Under the pieces are notes generated by a model. The model made no database searches and was not told the origin of the DNA. It saw only the letters and a list, made by a program, of their open reading frames with translations. DNA of 64,000 nucleotides from Oscheius sp. JU75 (lineage: Eukaryota; Nematoda; Chromadorea; Rhabditida; Rhabditidae): assembly GCA_037178855.1 (NCBI GenBank), contig JASJZC010000004.1, positions 1,240,001 to 1,304,000 on the forward strand. Reading direction: 5' to 3'. Shown in pieces: positions 1-10,460 of this stretch (positions within the stretch are counted from its first letter, which is position 1; every line of letters starts with the position of its first letter). The translations under genes and the position numbers were made by a program.

Positions 1-11
1 TACACGGACGT

Positions 12-45
12 ACATGTCGGAAGCCTTCTATCTAAAAACCGATTA
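12..45 (+). pseudogene. Fragment duplicating an acyltransferase exon start
   Basis: About 34 bases here closely match positions 973-1006, the start of an exon of the acyltransferase gene downstream. Both read Met-Ser-(Glu or Gly)-Ala-Phe-Tyr-Leu-Lys-Thr-Asp, but this copy then runs into a stop codon (TAG at 43-45). No further exon similarity is visible after it. It may be the remnant of a tandem copy of the gene or the edge of a second copy lying to the left of the window. The match is short, so chance cannot be fully excluded. Confidence 0.4.
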
Positions 46-636
46 GATGGACTCAACAAACATGATTGCTCTGTGCACCGGAAATAAGTAAAATAGAGCA
101 TTTGCTTGGAAGGAGAGGGATTCTTACGGCGTATTCAGTAGTTTACAAACAGTAAGCTGCCATTAAGGAGCCATTAAGACTGAGAACCGACTGTAAACTC
201 AGCTAAAAAGTATGAAACCGAACTTGTGGTCGAAAGGTAGGGATGTTCCCTGAGTATTGAATGCACACAGTGAGGGTTTGGTGACAAATCCCCTCGTAAA
301 ATTCAAAGAACTGGGAGATCCTGAAGTCACGGTGAAGGACCATAGCAGACACCAATGACTCCTCAGTGCTAGGGCTGAATCCTCATATTGTGACTCTCAC
401 TCTCATTCTAACCCTCTAGATCATACTGTGGACTAGAAAGACATCTGCGAGCTTGTTGGCAAAGTCCCAAGGTTCAGTTCAAAAGACACCTCGCAGGGTT
501 CAAGTGTTTGTTGGATGTTTTCAAAGTTCAGATTGTAAAGATAGTTCTCGGATCTTTGTGTTCACACCAAGCACTCTCCATTGTTTAGTCTAAAAGCTCG
601 TCCCAATGTTCAAAGGATGACATTTTTGCTTTTCAG
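46..636. other. No gene recognised; expected 5' exons missing
   Basis: The acyltransferase gene should have exons upstream encoding its first membrane helices, but I could not find them in this stretch on either strand. It contains no long ORF or recognised RNA. Either the 5' exons lie beyond the window or the gene is truncated. Confidence 0.4.
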
Positions 637-3138
637 CGCTTGTCCAATTCACTTCGGTCTCTATCCAAAAGACCAACGTCGAGTCTGGCTTCACTGCTAC
701 CCTCTTCGCTACGAATCTCATTCGTCCGAGTGGTCATGACGGTTATTTCGCCAAGGTACAATTCCATCATATCTGTAAAACTATCCTTTTGAGCTTGGCG
801 TGGCCGTCGACCTCTTCACCCACACTTGGTCTCTAGCTCTCGAAATGCAGTTCTACTTCCTCTTCCCTCTGATCTTCTACATCTTCAAGAAGATGTCTCA
901 GCAGTTCGGACAACATTTCATCGTTTTGCTATGTAGGTTTCCTGAAAAAAGTCAAAACCTTCTTCAGGCATTATGTCGGGAGCCTTCTACTTAAAAACGG
1001 ATCAGTTCCTGTCCTTCAACTCGGTCTTTGCCAGGATTTGGCAGTTCCTGGCTGGTCTCTTGGTCTACTACGCCTACTCGAGAGACTCTTTCTTAACCCC
1101 GTCGAAAGAAACGATTTTGTGTCTGGAAGAGGAAGAAAAGTTCTTACCAAAAGAGGACAACCTCGTCACCAACTCTTTTCCATTAGTTTCTGTATGTCTA
1201 CTGTCCCTCTGCGTGCTGATAGTCTCTCCCCAAGAAGTAACCTCCGACTTTGCTAGGTATCATTTCCTTAGATTTCCCTCACACTGTTTTAGGGTCAACA
1301 CAGTCCTGATGACCTTTGTGATTCTTCTGTACGGCAAAGGATCCACCTTTTTGGAGAACAAGTACCTCGTCTATATTGGAGAAGTCTCCTACGCTTGGTA
1401 TCTGCTGCATTGGCCGATTGCCGCCACCTTGAAGCTGAACGAAAGATGTACTCAAGGTAGGAGCACCCAAGCTGTGCATCAACCTCATCAAATGCTAGGG
1501 AGAAGGTGTCGATACACAGCGAAATGCTGTGTATCGACACCTTTTTCCGCGCTTCACACAACCTGAAGGCTAGAGTTGGTGCGCAGCCTGGAATAACTGG
1601 GCCATTTCAGAACTCTTCCTGGGACTCATCGTCTCCTTCATTCTGGGTGTCCTGCTGCACGAATTTTTTGAAAAGTTCTACTTGAAGTGGACGAAGGTTA
1701 CCGTAATTGCCTTGACCACCATCCTTCTAGTGGGAAATCTCGCAGTTCTCTTATCGATCAAACGTGGGATAATCTTCTAGATATAGTGGATTGAGAGTTA
1801 CAGAAAGTCTTCCACCTGGCCAATTGGATGATCTTGAGTCGACCGAAAAGTCCGGGTACTCATTCAATGGAACAATGTCCAAGTTCAACTATCCGACCGA
1901 CTTTATCGTGAACATGACCTATGGATATGAGAATAAGACCGACGGTGAGTAACCTTTCAGAGGTTCAGATTTGATATCATTCTGTGCACAAACTGTTTTG
2001 GTTCGGCACATGTTTGCTCCCATACCCTCAGTTCTAAAGGGAAGTGGTGTCACCGAGATTGTACACTGTACCGTTTTACAACAACGACTGTCTGATCCCA
2101 AATTACCAATTTCAGTAGAGAGAATCGAGCTGAACAACTACTACCAATCAACGGATCTCAGGCGCTCATTAACTGACTTCTGTCCCAAGTTCAAGACGAC
2201 CTCCAATCCTTCGGAGAGTCGTTGTGAGCTGAACGAGGTAGGAGACAGAATTCCATCCTGATTGGGTTTCAGGGTACTAACAAAACCGCTAACTCGACTC
2301 TTCTTGTAGTTGGGAACAGCTATGCCGGAAACCTTTTCAAGATTGTCCACGAGGAGTGCAAGAACCAGTTCTCGCACATGGAGGTCTCCTTCACCGGCGG
2401 TACTTAATCCCACCACACCAAATTTCTATGCTTCAGGCTGTGAGTCACTAACACGGTCCAACAGCAATCAGTACTACAACTGTAGCAAGGACTACATGTT
2501 CGTGGACGCTATAAGGGAGATTCAGCCGGATTATTTGTTCATTGTTGAGAGGTAGACAGAAATTATGTTTACAAAACCAGAGCTTTAGACATTTCCAGCT
2601 GGGAGAAATTAAAAACGGGCAGAATCCTTTTGACGACGAGCTTTTCAATGTAAAACACATTTTTTTTGACAAATTAAAGCCTTCAGTTCACAATGAAGAG
2701 GATGGAAGAGACGGAGAAACTGGTCAAGAAGAAAATTTACATCCTGGACGCGTTTCCGGCTGTCGTTTGGGGCACCGTAGGGGCTGTGAACAACAAACTA
2801 AAGTCGGGAGTCACAATTAATGATGTATGGTTGTTGCGACCCGTGGAAAACCTGAATTCAGGTTGAAAGAGCAGTAATCGATACACACTACCTGATTATG
2901 AAGATGCGACTCCAGCGAATTGTGGACAACTGTCCAAAATGCCATTTGTTTGACTATGCCTCCCAGTTTTTCTTTGATGGACAGTTCAAGGTAACTATAT
3001 TTTTGGATTGGAATCACGGTTTTCCAGTTATACGACCCTAAATACTTTGTCAGCTTCTTTACTGAAGGCAGTCATTTGACCCCAGCTGGCTGGGAAAGAG
3101 TTCGACCGTTGATAAAACAAATTTGTGATAGGTTATAA
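637..3138 (+). CDS. OAC-type membrane acyltransferase with SGNH domain (5' partial)
   Basis: Membrane O-acyltransferase of the acyltransferase-3 family, the expanded nematode OAC/NRF-6-like group. Spliced exons from 637 read through the hallmark segment DLFTHTWSLALEMQFY, several hydrophobic helices (FNSVFARIWQFLAGLLVYY; YIGEVSYAWYLLHWPI), then a lumenal C-terminal SGNH hydrolase-like domain with GNSYAGN (catalytic-Ser block) near 2311 and GSHLTPAGW (catalytic-His block) near 3070. Introns are short and join in frame, e.g. after LLC near 932 and after SIK near 1762. The stop is at 3136-3138 with AATAAA at 3140. The N-terminal helices are not visible, so the model is 5' incomplete or the gene is truncated. 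The acyl substrate is unknown. Family assignment rests on motif recall and is strong. Confidence 0.85.
1503..1543 (+). repeat. Perfect 18-bp inverted repeat (hairpin) in an intron
   Basis: Arms 1503-1520 and 1526-1543 are exact reverse complements around a 5-base loop. With wobble pairs, the stem extends a few more bases outward. It lies in the acyltransferase intron between the exon ending near 1455 and the one starting near 1610. It is too short for a typical pre-miRNA. A foldback insertion or a transposon footprint is more likely. Confidence 0.85.
1574..1592 (+). repeat. Copy of a dispersed short repeat (GTTGGTGCGCA core)
   Basis: This 19-base stretch matches 18156-18174 at all but two positions. 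Its core also appears, inverted, at 56431-56448. All the copies lie in introns or promoters. It probably marks remnants of a small non-autonomous mobile element. Confidence 0.5.
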
Positions 3139-3695
3139 TAATAAACAGAATTCTTTGAACAAATAGCCTGAAAAATTCCTAACCCTTTGTTCTGAAGACA
3201 GTAGACGATCATTCATCTCGCCTCTAATTGTCTCACCACTACGCCAGGTTATGAAATCTTGCAACAGTGTTACCTCACTACATAGTTGCACAGTTTCCGG
3301 CTTCCTTCTTTGTTTTCCTAGTCTCAAAGTTCTCCTTTCGAGTCTGAAAAAGGGGTATAGAATTAGAAAGCAGGTCCGTGTTGGTTTTTTTTTCCAGAGA
3401 TTGAGATTTTCCCTTTTCAAATTGGCGCGCAGAAACCTTGAGTCTGTGAACCTTTTATTCTACGAAAGTGAAAAATTGCATGCTTCATGGTTCTTACATT
3501 CTCTTATTTTTGTAAAACGCCTCTGGAAACTCACTAGCAAGCCACTCTCTATTGTTCCTTACATTCCCTGATGTACAGTCGCACACGAAATAAATTTTCT
3601 ATATTCCGTCTCTTCTTGTATCTTACTGAACTCGGCTTTTCCTGAAGTATATCTGCATTCTTTTGAAGAAAATAGACTAAAAAAGGACCAAGAAG
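3139..3695. other. Intergenic region upstream of EFL1
   Basis: This stretch holds the AATAAA poly(A) signal of the acyltransferase (3140-3145) and the presumed EFL1 promoter. I see no coding exon, tRNA or repeat in it. The opposite-strand ORF near 3133-3420 has no recognisable content. Confidence 0.5.
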
Positions 3696-6600
3696 ATGAC
3701 GTCGATAATAAAGGAACTTGGAGACGCGCTAGCTAATGTGAGTTTGTTATTTTCATCGAGTTTGTTTTTTCTTCGAATCTTGTAGAAGATGGTGTTGAGC
3801 CCTTTTGAGTGAGTCTGCCTGAAATAGGAGCAAAGATGGCAGAACAACAATGCTACTGTCGAATCTGAGGCATCTTCAGGCGGAAAAATTTGCTGGCTCT
3901 CGGGAAACGGCTCGTTACCTGAACTTTCATCACAATTTCCATGTTGAACTAATTTTTGGGATCTATCTCTGAAAGATGCCGACTTCCATTCTTTCTCACA
4001 TTCCAACTTCCAGAAACGACCAGAAGAAATCCGTAACGTCTGTCTCATAGCCCATGTGGATCATGGAAAGACCAGCCTAGCCGACTCGCTAGTCTCCGTC
4101 AATGCTGTCATCTCAAGTAACCTTTCCCTCTTTCTACCAAACAGTGAGGAATGTTAAGATAGAATGGCCGGTCGCCTCCGGTTCATGGACAGCCGAGAAG
4201 ACGAGCAGACGCGCGGAATCACGATGAAATCGAGTGGAATTTCGCTGCTCTGCGGCCCGCTCCTCGTCAATCTTATGGACAGTCCGGGACATGTTGACTT
4301 TTCGTCGGAAGTCACTTCGGCTCTTCTCATCTCCGATATCGCCTTTTTGCTCGTGGACGCGGTAGAGGGAGTCTGCTCACAGACTCAGGCACTGCTCAGA
4401 CAAGCTATTGTCAATGGACAGTCACTCATTCTTGTAGTCAACAAGCTGGACAGGTATGTGTATTTTAATCCTTTTTCTGAGCTCTTACCTGCTGTACCTT
4501 GTTCAAAAACATGAGTATAGGTTAATTCCAGACGTGAAAATAAAGTTATCCTCATAAACAGGCCACTTATCGGTTCTCCCAAAATTTGACTACAGATTAT
4601 GCGTCGAGCTGAAGATGTCTCCCTCGGAAGCATACCAGCATCTGGTCCGTCTCTTGGAAGCGGTCAACAGCTGCGTCAGTCAGGCAATTGTCACGTATTT
4701 CCTTGTCCAAATCCTACCACAGGTAGTTGCCGGAATGATCCTCGAAGAGGATGCCTATAGCGACCTGGAAAAGATCGAATCCCGTTTACATTTTGAGCCC
4801 TGCAAGGGCAACGTCCTCTTCTCCTCGGCAATTCATGGCTACGCTTTCTCCGTCGAGGATTTTGCCGAAGTGTACGCTGAGAAGTTGAAGCTGGAGAAGA
4901 AGACGCTCCAGCAGAGTCTTTTCGGCGATTTTTATATCCAGGGGGGCAGCGTGAAGGTCTGTTTCTTGTTTCTCTACGAAAACAAGCGTACTTTTCCAGG
5001 AAGGAGCTGCAGTCAAGGGCAAACGCACCCTGTTTGAGCAACTCATCTTGGAGCCGCTATGGGCCCTGCACGAATGCGCTCTGATCAAACCCGATCTGGC
5101 CAAATTGCTCCAACTGGCCGGTAATTAAACACGTATCACCTTATTTCTATAAATTAGAGAAACTCCAGCTCAGCTTCAAAACGCGCCGCGTGGAGGATGC
5201 TTTCGACGAGGTTATGAGGCAATGGATGCCGGTGGCCAGAGCCTGTTTCCGATCCGCTGCGCGTCAGCCGTCGGCCAAAGTTGCCTTCACGGACGAGCGT
5301 CTCCGGCTCCTGCTGGGAAGAAGAGAGCACCCGCTTTGGGAGCCCATCAGAAATTGTTCATCGGAAGGTTCTGGTTTGATTTATAGCAGATAAAGTTGAA
5401 TTTAGGAGAAACAGTACTCGCGGTAGTCAAATTCATGCACCATGACGACGAGAAAGTAGCCATCTGCAGAGTTCTTAGCGGACGTGTCAAGCCGAGCGAT
5501 GTTCTTTATGTGACTGGAGCCAAAAAGGTAATAGATTTTTTGTTAAAGGAACATGTGCGCTTTTGGGTCCTACCTAGAAAATTCACAGAACTGATTGTAG
5601 CCTTAGAAGTCCTTCTAAACCACGAATTTCCAGCTCTCCGACGACGACGAAGTCCCCTTCACCACGGTCGAAAAGGTCTTCATGCTGCGAGGACGTGAAT
5701 GCATTCCTCTTCAGGCTGCCACAGCTGGCGTCATCTGTGCTATTCAGGCTAAAGACATCGTACAGGTTCCTTTTTTCTCATTGGTTCTATGAACATTAGG
5801 CTCCAGAACGCGACCCTGTGCTCTAATCCTGTCCGAGAAGGTCTCCAACTTGGGAGAGAACAAGGCGAACCCCTGGTCCGAGTCTCTATCAACACGGCTG
5901 AGCTGGACCAGATCGATGAGCTCAAAAGGACCCTGAAACTGCTGACAGTCTTAGATCCGAGCCTTCGAGTCCTGGAACTTGAGACCGGAGAGTTGGCAAT
6001 GGTCACGGCGGGAGAAGTCCATCTCCAGAAATGTCTCAAGGATTTGGAGGACATGGGAATCCAGGATCTCGAGGTCTCGCCGCCAATTGTCCCGTTTCTG
6101 GAGACGGTCGTGTCGGATCCACTGGCCACAGCCGTAGAATTGACGGAGAAGGTCACAGAGTGCAAGATTCGAGGCGAAGCTCTGTACCTCCGGCTGCGGG
6201 TAGCGCCTCTGCCGATCGAGGTGGTACAGTTATTGGAGAAGTCGAAAGAAACACTTTTGGGACTGATGAAGGGACAGACGGAGGAGAAGGAAGCCGAACA
6301 GTTAAAGTAAGAGGTTTTGTGTTTACAACACTCTCGGATGCCGGTCACTTTGCTTCTGAAACCTGTAAACTGCTCCCCTCCTGGCAGGAAATATAATGGG
6401 GCGGGGGCTCCTGCTTCTATTCATGCTTCCGCGTCTGTCCCCGTATTATTTCGCCACTCCACAGAGAGGAGGTTATATAAACAGCTCCCCACCCAGCATT
6501 GCGTTCATACCAATGGACATATACTAAAATTCTAACAATATAAAGAAGATTAGCATGGCCCCTGCACAAGAATGACATGCAAATTCGTGAAGCGTTCCAA

Positions 6601-7596
6601 TTTTTTTATCCCTGCTTTCAGAAATAAACTTCGCGAACTTTGTCAAGATGTGCTGCCACAGATGAAAGGAACCTGGTGGTATCGCCAGTCTCGCGAAGAA
6701 ATCGGCTCCCTCATCGATCGAATATGGTGTTTCGGACCGGACAAGGCCCGTTCGAACATTCTCATCAACTGTGTTCCCGATTATGACCGTGGTTCGATTT
6801 GGAAAAAGTCCACCGAAGCTCTGAGGCCCTTCGACAATTCTATCATTTCCGGGTTTCAGCTTTTTGTTGGAAGTGGCCCGCTGTGCAATGAGGCCATGAG
6901 AGGCGTTGTGGTTCTTCTGGAAGGCTGGTCAGTCGATGAAACCGTATGTTTTTGTCTGTTTTTTGACGGAAAAGTTTTCAGGATGTGGCGGTAGGCGGAC
7001 AAATGATTTCGGCAATGAAGGCGACGTGCAAAGCAGCGACGGAGAAGCTGGGCACATTGAGACTCGTGGCCGCTATGTATAGGTGAGAATTTTTTTTAAC
7101 AAAAAAAATGAGTTGTAAGATCATGCTTTCACATCTAACAATCAACTTTCAGATGTCTCGTCACGACCTCCAGCCAATCACTGGGCAAAGTTCACTCTGT
7201 CCTGGCCCAGCGGAAAGCCAAAGTTGTTTCCGAGGACATCAACGAGGCGACGGGATTCTTCGAAGTCGAGGCTCTCCTCCCCGTCGTCGAGTCCTTCTCC
7301 TTCTGTGACCATTTACGGAAGAGCACCTCCGGAATGGCCAGTGCCCAGCTCGAGTTCAGTCACTGGGAAGTCATCGAAGAGGTTTATGCGTTTTTTGCTC
7401 AGAAAAATAACGTGTTTAGGACCCATACTGGACTCCGTCGACGCTAGAAGAAATTGAGGAATTCGGACTGAAGGGCGATTCGCCGAATCATGCGCGAGGC
7501 TACATGGATGCAGTGAGGAAGAGAAAAGGGTTACCGACAGAGGACCTGATCGTCGTTTCCGCGGACAAGCAGAGGAATTTGAACAAGAAAAAGTAG
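3696..7596 (+). CDS. EFL1: EFL1: elongation factor-like GTPase 1, 60S ribosome maturation
   Basis: Cytoplasmic EF-2-like GTPase that, with SBDS, releases eIF6 from pre-60S subunits. Exon 1 encodes [14 protein letters not shown]. After a 276-nt intron, exon 2 supplies the P-loop AHVDHGKT. Following exons give [15 protein letters not shown] (switch I), DSPGHVDF (G3) and NKLDR (G4). Domains II-V follow, including SSAIHGYAF (an EFL1 signature), HLQKCLKDL and the C-terminal [16 protein letters not shown]. The stop is at 7594-7596 with AATAAA at 7646. It totals roughly 900-950 codons, somewhat shorter than the human protein. All recognised exons join in frame. Most introns are 35-60 nt, but the one at 6307-6621 is 315 nt and carries a U6 snRNA. 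EFL1 is separated from EF-2 by its insertion pattern and C-terminus. Confidence 0.95.
6474..6480 (+). promoter_or_regulatory. TATA box of the U6 snRNA gene
   Basis: TATATAA lies 29 bases before the predicted U6 5' end, the usual spacing for an RNA polymerase III snRNA promoter. A proximal sequence element should lie further upstream, near 6435-6460, but I cannot identify it with confidence. Confidence 0.6.
6503..6604 (+). ncRNA. U6: U6 spliceosomal snRNA (variant copy) in an EFL1 intron
   Basis: U6 is the catalytic snRNA of the spliceosome. The match to the U6 consensus, recalled from memory, is clear: ACATATACTAAAAT, then GAAGATTAGCATGGCCCCTG, then GCAAATTCGTGAAGCGTTCC, ending in a T run. 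The 5' end can form a 6-bp stem (GTTCAT with ATGGAC) around a 4-base loop, as expected for the 5' stem-loop. The AGC catalytic triad is intact. However, the normally invariant ACAGAGA box reads ATAAAGA, and the downstream CCTGCGCAAGG region reads CCTGCACAAGA. These changes suggest a diverged or pseudogene copy, although promoter TATA and terminator are both kept. Confidence 0.85.
6601..6607 (+). terminator. Pol III T-run terminator
   Basis: Seven T residues directly follow the U6 3' end. The run also lies just before the host intron's 3' splice site (CAG ends at 6621), so it may serve as that site's pyrimidine tract as well. Confidence 0.6.
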
Positions 7597-7859
7597 AAAA
7601 GTGTTTATTTTGTTGATTTTTATTGTTACTGTTTTTTGAAGTTGAAATAAAAGATTTCCATTGAGTCTAGAAAAGTAGCTAGCGATCTCATCGAAGAACA
7701 CTTTTTCTTCGAAAACTCACGTATAAAACTCAAAAAAGGACTTCTTTTCAAACTATTCAGAAGCTTCTCGCTCCGACTGTGCTGAATCAAAGAAAAAAGG
7801 CAACCTTTGTTACTATGTTTATCCTCTAAAATACACGTTCTTGTAAACAAAAATTAGAC

Positions 7860-8455
7860 CTAGATCGGCCAGCTCCACTGTCCCTTTGGCGCTTCTTCGA
7901 TCAGTGGCTCCCATGCCTTGGCTTCCAGGATGGCGCGAGTCGTCTCGAGCTCGTATTCGGCCTGCAAAATTATATACGAAAAGCACTTAAAAAATTGCTA
8001 TTATTCAGAAGAAGTCTACCTACCTGTTGGATAACCTCCTCGATCTGTCCCATACCGATTTTCTCCTCTAGTCTGCCGATGTCGGTTTCGGCTTGAACGA
8101 GGGCAAGACGTTGTTTTACAATCTAAATTCTCTTTTCTCGACGAAAGAACACAACATACAGCTTCAGTATACTTTCTGTAGGCGGCACTGGTCGGCATCT
8201 GCTCAAGAGCACGTAGAATTCGGCCGTAGATGACGGTCAGATCGCGATGGGGATGCTCGTTGACGAAGAGACCGGTGATCCCTGTTGTCTAGATTTTTTA
8301 TGAGTAAATTACAGCGAATTACTAACCTTTTTGTGAAAATCGGTGGATACTTTGCTCTTCGCATGGAATCTGTTGATGTAGGGATTCTCATACATGCTAC
8401 GAGCAGCAAGTCGAGTAGAACTGGCGGCCTTGAGAAGGCGGCCGGCCGATGACAT
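7860..8455 (-). CDS. NDUFA5: NDUFA5: complex I subunit (B13 family)
   Basis: Accessory subunit of mitochondrial NADH:ubiquinone oxidoreductase, on the matrix arm. The minus strand, exon by exon, encodes MSSAGRLLKAASSTR..., TTGITGLFVNEHPHRDLTVI, MPTSAAYRKYTEA, IGMGQIEEVIQQ, and ends WEPLIEEAPKGQWSWPI before the stop at 7860-7862. The NEHPHR and KAWEPL blocks are diagnostic of this family. The Arg/Ser-rich start resembles a mitochondrial presequence. Four exons are separated by short introns (near 8286-8326, 8119-8157 and 7963-8024). The ATG follows TTTCCAG immediately, consistent with spliced-leader addition. It is convergent with EFL1. Confidence 0.9.
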
Positions 8456-10107
8456 CTGGAAACGGGGAAAATGGTAAGCATTTGAAAGAAGAAATCGAGA
8501 AAACCGACTTGGAAAACATTTTGGAGTCAACTATGAAAAAGGACCATGGTAGAGATTGTCCAGCAATTTATTATAACTTCGCATGATTGAATAGGTGTAA
8601 CCTAGGCACGTTTTGCTTGCAATATCCTCAAAGGATGTGAAGAAAACGTAAACAATCGGCCCTTTAAATTTTCCGAGCTATAAAACACGCCTCTAAGTCA
8701 ATAGCCCCTTGTACTCCATGGTATCTTTGTTTATATTATTGATGTTAATTCCTGAAAAAAATGAAAAACATTTAAACAAACAAACTAAGAAAAAGAAAGC
8801 CGAAGAGAATGAAAATAAGACTGGCATTGGCCGCCTCTGTGTAGGTGCGCTGAATAAACGTACGCAATTGCGTAAATGAAAGTGGTGTGTGTTACAAAAT
8901 TTCATGAGAGCAAGACTTGAACGGGAGACAAGGAATTCTTTGCCCTCTAAAGCCTTGTTGTGAAATAAAACGGTCTACAAAACCTTGGATTGGAAAATGG
9001 GTGTGATTAAAGAGAAGGACAAATACTGGATCAACAAATGTGAAGAAACAGTTCTGATAAGATTTCGGAACTATTTTTCCAAGACGTTTTCTCAAAAGAA
9101 ATATTTCTTGGTCTTCAACCGAGAACAAATCTTCTAGATGACTCGAATTTTTCATTTTCTCTCACACCTGACGGCGGAGCAATTTGCATTGGACACGAGG
9201 CGGCAGAACATAAATGATATCTGCTTCGAGCCGATTATGAGCTCTGCTCTCACTTGACCATTTCGTCGACTAAAAGACCTCATAACCGACGTCACTACGA
9301 GCTGCACCTATAAGCTATTACACTTGCGAGACAAGCACGTATTGCTCGCTGTTTTTGCACCGAAGAGTCCAGCTGATCACCTTTCGGATTCTCCCAAGAG
9401 ACCCAAGAACCCATTCTTGATAATCGAATCTCTCGTGTCTCTTTCCAATTTGTGTCCTCTCCATTTCGGCCTCTTCCTCGTCTCTCTAATCCAATGAATC
9501 ACAGTCTCCCCTCAAACTTCCGTCTACTCCATCCTCTCCTCTTTTTCCCCTCTCGAATCATATGATGAAGAAACGGGAAATTCTATTGCGAGTTTGGAAA
9601 CCAATTGGGCGGCGAAGAGATAAACAGAGAGCCGAGTTCGTACTCTTTGGTCTACTTTCTTAGCCTCAAAAGGTTGTTTTCAGACGATGTTCCTGGCCAC
9701 AGAGTGTTACGGAGCTCGGTTTCTGGAAGACGTGAGTTGACTCTTTGCTCAGTAGACACTAGAAGCATTGGAATCCAAATGGCTATGTGTAGGACTGGTT
9801 GTCTCCCCATAAACTGTTAAAAATTGTCGGACTGGTTGTTAACCCTCTATTCTCTCCTTATAATCCTCAAACCATTATGAGAACTGTGAATCCGGGACAT
9901 CGTTGACCCAAGTTGATTTGCCGGAGCTGTCCCCAATTAGACCTGTTTTTCTTGTAAAGTTTGTTTCCCATACAAGTCAAAACGGAGATCAGTTAGTTTC
10001 TTCGAATCAGAAGTACCGTAATAACTTTTGGAGGACTACTTGACTTGTCAAAACCTCTCTAGTGGAAACCATTCAAGCGCCCGCTTCTCCCGTCGACGGC
10101 TGTCTAG
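8456..10107. other. Gene-poor intergenic stretch
   Basis: There are no confident genes here. From 9180 to 9600 the plus strand is pyrimidine-rich, resembling a promoter or leader. An acceptor-like TTTTCAG near 9684 is followed by a short open segment encoding MFLATECYGARFLED and a GTGAGT donor near 9732. This could be a 5' exon of an unrecognised gene leading to the ORF at 10108, but the frame does not join cleanly. Confidence 0.3.
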
Positions 10108-10338
10108 ATGCTGCCGAAGAAGAGCTATAGCGACGCGGTCGGAGGCAGGAGCACCGAGCCGACGACGGATCTCCCTCCAGAAGAAGAATCGTCTGCCATG
10201 GAAGAGGAGAGGACAGATCCGATCGAAGAAAAGGAAGAAGACAAGCACGACTGGCTCAGAGCGCGTCGTCTGGAGATCGCTCGTCTAAACAGCGGTCTGG
10301 AGAAGTTGCTCGACCGTCTCCAGCAGCTCGTCGTGTAG
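10108..10338 (+). CDS. Small acidic/coiled-coil protein, unrecognised
   Basis: A 76-codon ORF starts with ATG directly after an acceptor-like CTGTCTAG. The middle is Glu-rich (residues 25-50). The C-terminus has leucines at helical spacing (LEIARLNSGLEKLLDRLQQL), suggesting a short coiled coil. I do not recognise the family. It may be a complete micro-gene or the last exon of a larger one. Support comes from composition and the splice-acceptor context only. Confidence 0.4.
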   Translation: MLPKKSYSDAVGGRSTEPTTDLPPEEESSAMEEERTDPIEEKEEDKHDWLRARRLEIARLNSGLEKLLDRLQQLVV

Positions 10339-10353
10339 AAGAAGAATGCGAAA

Positions 10354-10460
10354 AGAGATAAAGTTTCGCCTATCTAGTCCTCTTCTGCTGGTGACAGCTC
10401 TTTATATCTGCCCAAGTAATACCCCGGTATGCTCGTTTGTTACTTCTATTGGCAATTACC
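10354..10460 (+). repeat. Dispersed repeat, copy 1
   Basis: This matches 14053-14136 over several blocks: GAGATAAAG, TCTAGTC, TGGTGAC-GCTCTT and TTACTTCTAT-GGCAAT. It has about 20-30 extra bases in the middle relative to the other copy. The two copies flank the arrestin gene in the same orientation. Confidence 0.5.

Noticed and set aside
1503..1543. Pre-miRNA
   Set aside because: The foldback is only about 41-50 nt, with a 5-base loop and a perfect stem; animal pre-miRNAs are longer and usually have mismatches.
6503..6604. U6atac snRNA
   Set aside because: The sequence matches U6 through the 5' stem, TAGCATGGCCCC region and 3' part; U6atac has a different internal stem-loop and 3' end.
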